From Streptomyces regalis (GTDB taxonomy: Bacteria > Actinomycetota > Actinomycetes > Streptomycetales > Streptomycetaceae): a DNA stretch of 64,000 nt. Under the pieces are notes generated by a model. That model was not told the DNA's origin and did not search any database. It saw only the letters and a program-made list of their open reading frames with translations. The DNA lies in NCBI RefSeq assembly GCF_001509475.1, contig NZ_LLZG01000115.1:148876-212875 (forward strand). The letters run 5' to 3'. The position numbers and the translations under genes were made by a program. Positions 43,293 through 51,399 of this stretch are shown here, piece after piece. The first letter of the stretch is position 1, and each line of letters begins with the position of its first letter.

Positions 43293-45137
43293 TCAGCGCA
43301 TCCGGGTGGCCCACTCCTGCACCTTGGCGATCCGCTGCCGCAGCTGCCCCGCCGTGGCCTCGGCGCTCGGCGGTCCGCCGCACACCCGCCGCAACTCGGT
43401 GTGGATCACGCCGTGCGGCTTGCCGCTCTGGTGGACGTAGGCGCTGACCATCGTGTTGAGCTGCTTACGGAGCTCCATCATCTCCTTGTGCGAGACGACG
43501 GGCCTCCGCTCGGCGGGCAGCTCCAACAGGTCGGCCTCGGCGTCCGGCTTCTTACGGCTGTGGGCGATCTGCCGGGCCTGCCGCTTCTGGAGCAGCAGCT
43601 GAACCTGATCGGGTTCCAGCAGCCCCGGAATCCCGAGGTAGTCCTGCTCCTCCTCGCTCCCGGGGTGGGCCTGCATACCGAACTCGGCACCGTCGTACAG
43701 CACCCGGTCGAAGACGGCCTCGGACTCCAGCGCCTCGAAGGAGAACTGCTCCTGCTCGCCGGTGTCCTCGTCCTGCTCCTTGTTCGCCTCCTCCATCTCC
43801 TTCTCGGATTCGGCGTACGGGTCCTCCTCGCCCTCCTTCTTCGGCTTGTCGAGGGCGTGGTCGCGCTCGACCTCCATCTCGTTGGCGAAGGTGAGGAGGT
43901 CGGGGACAGTCGGCAGGAAGACGGAGGCGGTCTCGCCGCGCCGCCGGGAACGCACGAAGCGGCCGACGGCCTGCGCGAAGAAGAGCGGGGTGGAAATGGT
44001 GGTGGCGTACACCCCCACCGCCAGCCGCGGAACGTCGACGCCTTCCGACACCATCCGCACCGCGACCATCCACCGGTCGTTGTTGCCGCTGAAGTCGTCG
44101 ATCCGCTGGGACGCGCCGGCGTCGTCGGAAAGGACGAGGGTCGCCTTGGTGCCGGTGATCTCACGGATGAGCTTGGCGTACGCGCGCGCGGAGTCCTGGT
44201 CGGAGGCGATGACGAGGGCACCGGCGTCCGGAATGGCCTTCCTGACCTCGGTCAGCCGCTGGTCGGCGGCGCGCAGCACGCTGGGCATCCACTCACCGCG
44301 CGGATCCAGCGCCGTACGCCAGGCCTGACTGATGGCGTCCTTGGTCATGGGCTCGCCGAGCCGAGCGGCGATTTCATCCCCCGCCTTGGTCCGCCAGCGC
44401 ATGTTGCCGCTGTAGGAGAGGAAGATGACGGGCCGGACGACATGGTCGGCCAGCGCGTTGCCGTACCCATAGGTGTAGTCGGCGGCGGACCGCCGGATCC
44501 CGTCGTTGCCTTCCTCGTACGTGACGAAGGGGATGGGGTTGGTGTCGGACCGGAAGGGCGTACCGGTAAGCGCGAGCCGCCGAGTGGCGGGCTCGAAGGC
44601 TTCAAGACACGCCTCACCCCAGGACTTGGAGTCACCGGCGTGGTGGATCTCGTCGAGGATCACCAGGGTCTTGCGCTGCTCGACCCGATTGCGATGGAGC
44701 ATGGGCCGCACACCGACACCGGCGTACGTGACGGCGACGCCCTGATAGTCCTTGCCGAGCGGACCCGCGCTGTACTCGGGATCCAGCTTGATCCCTATCC
44801 GCGCGGCCGCCTCCGCCCACTGCTTCTTCAGATGCTCGGTCGGCGCGACCACGGTGACCTGCTGCACGACATGGTGGTGCAGCAGCCAGGAGGCGAGCGT
44901 CAGGGCGAAGGTCGTCTTGCCGGCGCCCGGCGTGGCGACCGCGAGGAAGTCACGCGGCTGCTCCTGGATGTACTTCTCCATCGCCCCCTGCTGCCAGGCA
45001 CGCAGCTTGCTGGCGGTGCCCCAGGGGGCGCGGCCGGGGAAGGCGGGGGAAAGGTGGTGCGAGGAGGAGGCGGCGGTGGTAGTCACGGTCTCCGTAAGGG
45101 GGTCGGGCGGCTCGGCTACGTATGACAACCGGGCCAC
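43293..45137 (-). CDS. DEAD/DEAH-box helicase, SSL2/XPB-like
   Basis: A 614-residue superfamily 2 helicase. Walker A is ATPGAGKTTFALTLA near residue 70; the Walker B/DEAH-type motif is LVILDEIHHAGD; LTGTPFRSD is motif III; VRMVSEGVDVPRLAVGVYAT, AQAVGRFVRSRRRGE are motifs V and VI. A long acidic C-terminal region follows. The ATG/GTG at 45137 may be too early; an in-frame GTG at 45086 (VTTTAASSS) is an alternative start near GGAG. A role in DNA repair or transcription coupling is likely but unproven. Monocistronic. Confidence 0.93.
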   Translation of the reverse strand: MARLSYVAEPPDPLTETVTTTAASSSHHLSPAFPGRAPWGTASKLRAWQQGAMEKYIQEQPRDFLAVATPGAGKTTFALTLASWLLHHHVVQQVTVVAPTEHLKKQWAEAAARIGIKLDPEYSAGPLGKDYQGVAVTYAGVGVRPMLHRNRVEQRKTLVILDEIHHAGDSKSWGEACLEAFEPATRRLALTGTPFRSDTNPIPFVTYEEGNDGIRRSAADYTYGYGNALADHVVRPVIFLSYSGNMRWRTKAGDEIAARLGEPMTKDAISQAWRTALDPRGEWMPSVLRAADQRLTEVRKAIPDAGALVIASDQDSARAYAKLIREITGTKATLVLSDDAGASQRIDDFSGNNDRWMVAVRMVSEGVDVPRLAVGVYATTISTPLFFAQAVGRFVRSRRRGETASVFLPTVPDLLTFANEMEVERDHALDKPKKEGEEDPYAESEKEMEEANKEQDEDTGEQEQFSFEALESEAVFDRVLYDGAEFGMQAHPGSEEEQDYLGIPGLLEPDQVQLLLQKRQARQIAHSRKKPDAEADLLELPAERRPVVSHKEMMELRKQLNTMVSAYVHQSGKPHGVIHTELRRVCGGPPSAEATAGQLRQRIAKVQEWATRMR

Positions 45138-45208
45138 CCTACCGGCGGCCCGGTTGGGTTAACGCACGGACGGGGCCGGGTCGCCCGCGGGTGGGACCGA
45201 GGTCACAG

Positions 45209-45577
45209 TCAGCGTGCGAAGCGCGGCAGTTGAGCCGCGATCTTGGGCACGTCCAGAGCCCCCTGGCAGACGTCCAGCACGAACCGCTCAGCCTCGTCGA
45301 CGTCGAAGTCCGCATCCAGCGGGTGCCCATTCATGTGCAGGAAGACCCAGGTCGCGTACCAGGCGATGCGCTTGTTCCCATCGACGAGTGCATGGTTGCG
45401 GGCCAAGGACTCCATCAGCGCAGCGGCCTTCTGCCATACGTCCGGGTAGGCGTCCTGCCCGAACACGCTCGACTGAGGACGAGCCAGCGCGGAATCCAGC
45501 AGGCCGTAGTCGCGCACCTCGTCCGCCCCGAGCCGCTGCGCCAGATTCAGCAGCTCGGGCAGAGTGAGGTAGTGCAT
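45209..45577 (-). CDS. doc: Doc-type toxin (Fic fold)
   Basis: A 122-residue Doc homologue. The Fic motif is HALVDGNKRIAW from His62, matching HxFx(D/E)GNxR, the form used by Doc kinases that phosphorylate EF-Tu. The upstream antitoxin gene is on the same strand and its stop overlaps the start of this gene (45577). Length is normal for Doc. Confidence 0.92.
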   Translation of the reverse strand: MHYLTLPELLNLAQRLGADEVRDYGLLDSALARPQSSVFGQDAYPDVWQKAAALMESLARNHALVDGNKRIAWYATWVFLHMNGHPLDADFDVDEAERFVLDVCQGALDVPKIAAQLPRFAR

Positions 45578-45774
45578 CAGGCGAGCCTCCGGTTCAGCTC
45601 CGCGCTGGCCTTCAGCACGTGCTCGGCAGCCTCGTTGAACAACCGTGAGTGCTCGTTTATGGCCGCGATCACGGCATCGTGCGCGAAGGCCTGCATGCTG
45701 CGCCCTTCCGCCGCCGCGCGCTCACGCAGGGCGTCGAGCTCTTCGTCCGAGAAACGCAGGTTCAGTCCAGCCAT
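45577..45774 (-). CDS. Antitoxin of the Doc pair (ribbon-helix-helix-like)
   Basis: A 65-residue protein: AGLNLRFSDEELDALRERAA, AEGRSMQAFAHDAVIAAINE and a C-terminal helical tail. It is a ribbon-helix-helix-like DNA-binding protein that should neutralise Doc with its C-terminus. The stop overlaps the doc start. An inverted repeat just upstream (45783-45798) fits autoregulation. Confidence 0.88.
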   Translation of the reverse strand: MAGLNLRFSDEELDALRERAAAEGRSMQAFAHDAVIAAINEHSRLFNEAAEHVLKASAELNRRLA

Positions 45775-45782
45775 ACCTAGAC

Positions 45783-45798
45783 GGTACTACGCGGTACC
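45783..45798. promoter_or_regulatory. Inverted repeat before the antitoxin gene
   Basis: GGTAC-N6-GTACC is a perfect 5-bp inverted repeat, 8 bp upstream of the antitoxin ATG. It is a likely operator for the antitoxin or antitoxin-toxin complex. Confidence 0.6.
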
Positions 45799-45806
45799 AC
45801 TCGGTG

Positions 45807-47267
45807 TCACCGGGATTCCGTGCGCAACCGCGTGGTCACCCAGGCCCCGACCAACGCCACCCCCGCCATCGGCAGGAACACCGCCGCGAACGCCGCCGGA
45901 TGCGACCCGGCGCCGGACGCCTCCGTCGCCGCACGGCTCACCGCGCCGCCGCCCAGCGCCGCGAAGGCGGCACCCCCGGCGGCCAGCAGCACGACGTTGG
46001 ACAAGGCATCGGAGATCTGGAGCGCGGCGGAGTTGGTGCCGGCCTCCTCGGGGGCGGAGAGGTGGAGCAGGAGCACGCTGCTGGAGGAGATCACCAGCCC
46101 CATCCCGAAGCACCCGAACGCCCACGCCACGGCGACGGTCCAGGCAGGCACGGAGTCGATCAGCACACTCGGCGCGGCGGCGATGGAGGCCGCCACCAGC
46201 ACCATCCCCAACGTCATCAGGCGCTCCCGATACGGCTCCACCCGCGGCCGCGACTGCATCCACGACCCCAGCGCCCAAGTGACGCCACCCGCGGCGAGCG
46301 AGAACCCGGCGAGCGTGGGCGACAGCCCCCGCTGAGTGACGAGCATCAACGGCACAAAGGACTCGGCGGCGATGAACGACCCCGCGGCGACCCCACGCAA
46401 CAGCACCACGGACGGCAGCCCACGCGCCGCCCGATACGTACCGCGCGGCAGCAGCCCGAGCACCGCCGGCACGAGAAACGCGGCGCCCGCGACGCCGGGC
46501 AGAAGGGAGAGCCACCGCAGGTCCTGGGCGGCGTACTGCAACAGCCCCGCGCCGAGGGAGACGCCGAGGGCGAGCCGGATCCGCCGCCGGTCGAAGGAGG
46601 CAGGTCGGGCGGTGTCGTCGACCGGTCCGCCCGCCCGGCGCCGTATCTGCGGCAGCGCGAGCGCGAGCGGAAACACGACGAGCACCGGAATCCCGACGAA
46701 CACCCAGCGCCAGCCCAGATGCTCGGTCACCGCCCCGGAAGCCAGCGGCCCCACGATCGACGGCACGACCCAGCTCGCCGAGAACGCCGCCATGATCGCC
46801 GGCCGCAACCGCTCGGGGTAGGCCCGCCCGACGACGACGTACAAGGCGACGATCACCAGCCCGCCCCCGAGCCCCTGCACGGCCCGCCCGAGAATGAACA
46901 GCCACATGGCTCCCGCGGTCCCGGACAGCAGCAGCCCCGCCCCGAAGGAGGCGATCCCCGCTGTCAGCGCCCCGAGCGGCCCCCGCCGATCCGACCACTG
47001 CCCCGCCAGCACCATCCCGAACAGGCTGGTGGTGAAGTACCCCGAGAACGCGAAGGCGTACAACGACACCCCGTCCAGCTCCCGCGCGGCAACGGGCATG
47101 GCCGTCCCGACGGCGGTGGCCTCGAAGGCGATGAGCAACACGACGGAGACGATCCCGACGCTGAGAGCCCGATAGGACCTGCTCAGCACGGTCTCATCGG
47201 ACTCGGGGCCCGAGGGAACATCGGCTGTCTTCGCGACACCGGTGTCGCGCGGCTCGAGGGCAGTCAT
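45807..47267 (-). CDS. MFS transporter (drug-efflux type)
   Basis: A 486-residue major-facilitator protein with about 12-14 helices. The motif A-like loop is GQWSDRRGPLGAL, and LGRAVQGLGGGLVIVALYVV is a motif B/C-like region. The ATG at 47267 begins MTALEPRDTGVAK, a short cytoplasmic tail; the longer frame is not conserved. It is divergent from the cell-wall protein gene. The substrate is unknown. Confidence 0.92.
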   Translation of the reverse strand: MTALEPRDTGVAKTADVPSGPESDETVLSRSYRALSVGIVSVVLLIAFEATAVGTAMPVAARELDGVSLYAFAFSGYFTTSLFGMVLAGQWSDRRGPLGALTAGIASFGAGLLLSGTAGAMWLFILGRAVQGLGGGLVIVALYVVVGRAYPERLRPAIMAAFSASWVVPSIVGPLASGAVTEHLGWRWVFVGIPVLVVFPLALALPQIRRRAGGPVDDTARPASFDRRRIRLALGVSLGAGLLQYAAQDLRWLSLLPGVAGAAFLVPAVLGLLPRGTYRAARGLPSVVLLRGVAAGSFIAAESFVPLMLVTQRGLSPTLAGFSLAAGGVTWALGSWMQSRPRVEPYRERLMTLGMVLVAASIAAAPSVLIDSVPAWTVAVAWAFGCFGMGLVISSSSVLLLHLSAPEEAGTNSAALQISDALSNVVLLAAGGAAFAALGGGAVSRAATEASGAGSHPAAFAAVFLPMAGVALVGAWVTTRLRTESR

Positions 47268-47504
47268 GGTCGTCAGCGTAAGGGCCACAACCGACTTTGA
47301 CCCCTGTCGAGAGACGGCCCCGCCCTGAGACCTTGGTCGTACGACCACGGGGTTTCATGAACGTTCTTCCCCCCCCTTGTCCCCTCCTCCCCGATCTCCT
47401 CACAAACGGCAGCACAACCCTGGACGCCTTCCAGCTGTCCAGAACATGACTGGAGTACAAACCTCCGGTCGCCGTGCCTTCTGTCCCGACGAGGAGACCA
47501 ACCC

Positions 47505-48764
47505 GTGCGCCAGCGCATCCGCCCCTCGCACCTCCGAAACTCGGCGGCCTTCGTGGCCGCTGCCGCGATCGTCGGCGCCGTTCCCGCGGTGGCCGCTCCC
47601 GCGGCGTATGCCGAGGAGGGCGAGCCCTCCCTGGTGATCTCGAGTCTGCCGCGTACGTCTCCCAAGCCTGGCGAGGTGTACGACGAGTCCGTCGTCATCA
47701 CCAACAAGGGCACCGCGACCGCGGACGGCGTCACCTTCCGGATCCGGCTGACCCGGGGGCTCGACTTCCCCGAGCCCGTCGAGGGCTGCACCTACTCGAC
47801 CGTCGCGGACGAGGTCAGGCAGGCGCTCTGCGAGCTCGACACGGTCATCGAGCCCGGCGCCTCCATAGAGACCCCCGTGCGGTTCAAGGCGCTGCCCAAG
47901 GCACTGATGGAGGCCGTCGAGTACGGCACCGGGCCCACCGGTGAGACCCCGGCCGAGGGGTTCGGCGACAGCTACCACCGCCTGACCCTGACCGCGGACA
48001 GCTCGGCCGACCTCGTCGCGGTCGGCGACGACACCGAGGCGCTCGCCGGCGGCAAGCAGTCGGTCACGACACAGCTCCGCAACGCCGGCCCGGGCTGGAT
48101 CCAGAACCAGGAGAGCGACGACCAGACGGCGCTGATGGTGCAGATCCCGCCGGGCACGGTCGCCACCGAAGTACCCAAGGAGTGCGCGCCGTTCGGGATC
48201 GACGGTCCGTCCGGGCCCGGGGGGACGCCGGGCAAGGCCAAGTACGTCTGCTGGCCGGCCGACCACACCATCGAGGTCGGCGAGTCGCTCTCCTTCACCT
48301 TCATGCTGGACATCAAGGACGACGCGAAGACGACCACGGGTGAGGTGAAGGCGACCTCCGTGTACGACATCCACCCGGCCTTCGACAAGAACCCCGCCAA
48401 CGACAAGGCCCAGATCCGCATCGCCATCCCCACCGACAACGAACCCGGCCCCGCCACCTCCGGCGGCTCCTCCACGGGCGGCTCGACGGACGGCGGCTCC
48501 ACGACGGGCGGCGACGGCAACGACCCCGACGGCCAGTCCACCGGCGGCACGGGCAGCACCGGCAGCACGGGCGCCACCTCGGCCGGCACCTCCACGGGCA
48601 CCTCGACCGGCGGCTCCACCAGCGGATCCATCGACGGCAACCTGGCCAGCACCGGCTCCGACGGCACCCCGCTCATCGCCGGTGCCGCAGCGGCCGCGGC
48701 CGCCCTCGGCGGCGTCCTGGTCATGGCCGTACGCCGCCGTCGCGCCGCCGCCAAGTCCTCCTGA
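47505..48764 (+). CDS. Secreted wall protein with LAxTG sortase motif
   Basis: A 419-residue exported protein. Signal peptide (AAFVAAAAIVGAVPAVAAPA) to around residue 36. A beta-rich region (PSLVISSLPRTSPKPGEVYD, VVITNKGTATADGVTFRIRL) may contain two DUF11-like domains. A Ser/Thr/Gly-rich linker from about 305 to 385 ends in LASTGSDG. A hydrophobic segment and RRRR follow, the class E sortase signal. GTG start at 47505. It is probably covalently attached to peptidoglycan. A 12-bp-stem terminator follows. Confidence 0.88.
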   Translation: MRQRIRPSHLRNSAAFVAAAAIVGAVPAVAAPAAYAEEGEPSLVISSLPRTSPKPGEVYDESVVITNKGTATADGVTFRIRLTRGLDFPEPVEGCTYSTVADEVRQALCELDTVIEPGASIETPVRFKALPKALMEAVEYGTGPTGETPAEGFGDSYHRLTLTADSSADLVAVGDDTEALAGGKQSVTTQLRNAGPGWIQNQESDDQTALMVQIPPGTVATEVPKECAPFGIDGPSGPGGTPGKAKYVCWPADHTIEVGESLSFTFMLDIKDDAKTTTGEVKATSVYDIHPAFDKNPANDKAQIRIAIPTDNEPGPATSGGSSTGGSTDGGSTTGGDGNDPDGQSTGGTGSTGSTGATSAGTSTGTSTGGSTSGSIDGNLASTGSDGTPLIAGAAAAAAALGGVLVMAVRRRRAAAKSS

Positions 48765-48773
48765 CGCCACCTG

Positions 48774-48812
48774 TCCCTGAGGCCGAGAGCCAAAGGCACC
48801 CGGCCTCAGGGA
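48774..48812 (+). terminator. Terminator of the sortase-substrate gene
   Basis: TCCCTGAGGCCG (48774-48785) and CGGCCTCAGGGA (48801-48812) form a perfect 12-bp stem with a 15-nt loop. It overlaps the end of the convergent GNAT gene. Confidence 0.85.
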
Positions 48813-49323
48813 TGCGGCACAGTCCCCGCGACGCGGGCCTGGAGCAGGCGCGGCGAGTTCTCGAACCCCTGGCGAGCGTAGGCAGCCCGCGAGCGGAGCT
48901 CGCTGATGGATGCAGCGCCCGGGGCGAGGAGTGGACGGTGACCCGCTCCAGCCCGAGGTCCTTCGCCCTGGCCAGGGTCTCGGTGATCAGCCGGCCGCCG
49001 AGCCCCGCGTCGCGCGCCTGCGGGACCACGTACACGCACTGCAGGTCACCGGAGGCCCGGTGCAGCGCGTGCGGCGTCGGGACGCGGTGGACGACGGCCA
49101 GCCAGGCCATGCCGAGGATGTGTCCGTCACCGTCGACGATGACCATGCAGCGGTGCGAGGAGGAGTTCTGCTCGGCCCACTCGACGAAGTGGTGCACGAA
49201 TGCGTTACGGTCGACGGCCGCCGGTGCGCTGCCGTTCTCAAGGACCCAGTGCCAGCGCAGGCCCGCGACGGCCGCCAACTCGCCGGGCTCGGCCGGGCGG
49301 ATGGTGATGTCGTCGTCGTCCAT
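48806..49323 (-). pseudogene. GNAT acetyltransferase with an apparent frameshift
   Basis: The frame from ATG 49323 encodes a GNAT fold: ITIRPAEPGELAAVAGLRWH, VDGDGHILGMAWLAVVHRVP, LQCVYVVPQARDAGLGGRLI and ETLARAKDLGLERVTVHSSP. After about base 48925 the protein becomes unlike the family. The next frame continues with a normal GNAT ending (AAYARQGFENSPRLLQARVA), finishing at 48806. This suggests a one-base shift in the run of C and G around 48915-48930, by mutation or sequencing error. A ~10-residue extra segment lies at the junction. Confidence 0.65.
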
Positions 49324-49365
49324 ACGGGCATTGTGGATCTGTTGTCCCACTGTCCGCCGGTCATT

Positions 49366-50613
49366 TCACCGCAGCCCACCGACCGACTCCAGCACCCCAC
49401 TCGCCTCGTCCTGGAACGCCTCCGTCCAGTAGTGCCGGTCGTCCCTGCCGGCGGCCCTGGTGCCGGTCGGGTCGACCGTCGACAGGACCTGGAGCATCGT
49501 CATGGCCAGTTGGTCGTAGGTGTCGGTCGTCAGCTCGTGGCCCGACTGCTCGTCGATCGCCTGCTCGCGGTGCAGCAGCCAGAGTGTGAAGGCGAGGGTC
49601 GAGACGTCCGTGTTCAGGGGGAACAGTCTCGCCTCGGGCTCGCTCCAGTTCAGGACCGCGCCCGTCTCACCGTCGACGACCAGGCTGTTGTCCTCGACGA
49701 GATGGCCGAGGCGTATCAAGTGGTCGGCCCGGGCGGGCAGTTCGGTGATCCGCTCCTCGTCGGCGTAGTACTCGGCCAGCGTCTGCAGCGGCACATCCGT
49801 TTCCAGCGAGAACAGGAAGCCGTCCTCCGGCAGGCCCACCTCGCGCAGGAAGCGGCGGGTCGGCTCGTGCGTGAGCGTGGCGGGGAAGTCGACCTCCTCG
49901 ACGCGCACCACCTTGCCCTGGCCGAACTCCTGGTCCAGGAGGCGCGGCGGCAGGTCAAGGGCCAGCCCCGACTCTCCGGCCCGGCCCGCGACGAGCGCCA
50001 AGGGGCGGATCAGGGCCGCCATCTTCCAGTACGGCGCCGGCTCGCCGTCCGCGCCCTCCTCGAACACCGCCAGCAGGTGTTGCGAGGCCTGCGCCACCGC
50101 CTTCGGGCCGTAACGGCCGACGTAGGTGGCGAACTGGCCGCGCAGACCCGCCAGTTCGTCCGTCGCCTCGGCGAAGCGGACCAGCGTCCGCAGGGACGGG
50201 GCCAGCGGGCGGCGGTCCATCAGGTCGGGGCGGTCGTGCAGGAAGTACGTCGTCGAGATCTCGCCCGTCGCGCCGTCCAGCAGGACCGACTCCGTCCGCA
50301 GGCCGCCGGGGCCCAGCAGTTGGCCTATCACCAGCTGGTCCCGCAGCTCCGCCGCCAGCCGGTCGCCCGGATCGCCTGTCGAGTCCGCCACCGTCCGCAG
50401 GCCCGCCCGGCCCTCCCGCCCTTCCCGGCACAGCTCGGCGAAGCTCAACACTCCGCTGTCGCAGGGCAGTCCGGGTCCCGTCAGCCAGCGCCGCGTCGAC
50501 GCGTGCGTGACGTACGGAGCCAGCTCGGCGTCGGTCAGGACGATCGCCGTGTCACCGGCGCTGTTCGTACTCACGTAATGCGTACTGCCGTAGGTCGTAA
50601 TCGTCGTGCTCAT
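49366..50613 (-). CDS. SUKH-4-like immunity-family protein with two domains
   Basis: A 415-residue protein. Two regions share the SUKH-4 pattern: about 20-200 (RRWLTGPGLPCDSGVLSFAE...) and about 250-390 (RRFLREVGLPEDGFLFSLET... RLGHLVEDNSLVVDGETGAV). Such proteins are immunity or nucleic-acid/protein-binding adaptors of polymorphic toxin systems. No toxin is adjacent. The start ATG at 50613 is used. It may have been co-opted for another role. Confidence 0.75.
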   Translation of the reverse strand: MSTTITTYGSTHYVSTNSAGDTAIVLTDAELAPYVTHASTRRWLTGPGLPCDSGVLSFAELCREGREGRAGLRTVADSTGDPGDRLAAELRDQLVIGQLLGPGGLRTESVLLDGATGEISTTYFLHDRPDLMDRRPLAPSLRTLVRFAEATDELAGLRGQFATYVGRYGPKAVAQASQHLLAVFEEGADGEPAPYWKMAALIRPLALVAGRAGESGLALDLPPRLLDQEFGQGKVVRVEEVDFPATLTHEPTRRFLREVGLPEDGFLFSLETDVPLQTLAEYYADEERITELPARADHLIRLGHLVEDNSLVVDGETGAVLNWSEPEARLFPLNTDVSTLAFTLWLLHREQAIDEQSGHELTTDTYDQLAMTMLQVLSTVDPTGTRAAGRDDRHYWTEAFQDEASGVLESVGGLR

Positions 50614-50804
50614 GGTTCCCCCGCATGCGCTTGCTCACCGCCCCGGGCAGGGCACGGCCCACCGACCGGCCCGCCGGGCCCGGCTGCCGCCCCCACTGCT
50701 CAGAACACTACGCGCCACCACTGACAACGCCCCGGATCAGCACGCTCACCCACAACGCCCCGGATCAGCACGACCACTGACAGCGCTTCACATAGGTAAG
50801 ACGC

Positions 50805-51336
50805 TCAGTCCACCCTCGCGCGTTCCCGCCCCGTCAGAATCGCCTCCACGGTCTCCCCCCACGGTCAGCTCCGACGAGTCCACCCACAGCCGGATCCGCG
50901 GCGTCTCCGCCCGCAGCACCCCGTCCAGCTCCTCGACCCTCCAAGCCCCTTGGCCCGTCCCGTAACCCGTCTTCGCCCGCCCGGCCTCCCGCGTCGCCAC
51001 GGCCGCAGCGCTCGGCGCGAGGACGACCACGTACAGCGGACGCGTGCGCACCAGCCGTACGTACGCCGCCAGGTCGGCACCCAGCACCACGTCCTCCACG
51101 ACGGCCGTGAACCCGGCCTGCGCGTACGCGTCGCCGTCGCCGCCGCCAGCCGGTAGCCGGTAGCGCAGCCGGAGTTGAGCCTCGCCCTCGCCGCCCTGGG
51201 CTTCCTCGGCTGCGGGCTCGTAGTCCACGCGTCCCGAGACGATCATCCGCCGGAACAGGTCCCCGCGGACGTGCGCCGCCCTCGGCAACCGCTCCGCCAG
51301 CGCCTGCGCGACCGTGGACTTCCCAGCAGCCATCAC
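50805..51336 (-). pseudogene. P-loop kinase-like protein with apparent frameshift and uncertain start
   Basis: The P-loop GVMAAGKSTVAQALAERLP and RGDLFRRMIVSGR match AAA_33-like small-molecule kinases. From ATG 51336 the P-loop would lack its beta strand (VVLVTGV), which is encoded upstream without a normal start codon; a CTG near 51373 is possible. Near the end, six G in the minus strand (C-run 50855-50860) shift the frame. With five, the family-like tail VGETVEAILTGRERARVD would follow to a stop at 50805. As written, the frame instead runs to 50788. The gene begins close after the Mo-hydroxylase subunit. Confidence 0.65.
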
Positions 51337-51399
51337 GCCGGTGACGAGAACAACCCCGTCCTTCAGAAGTCCCCGTCCATCAGGACGGCCGGGGCGCGC

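Noticed and set aside
43401..45125. 574-codon + strand frame opposite the helicase
   Set aside because: An antisense shadow in GC-rich DNA; the minus strand has a complete SF2 helicase.
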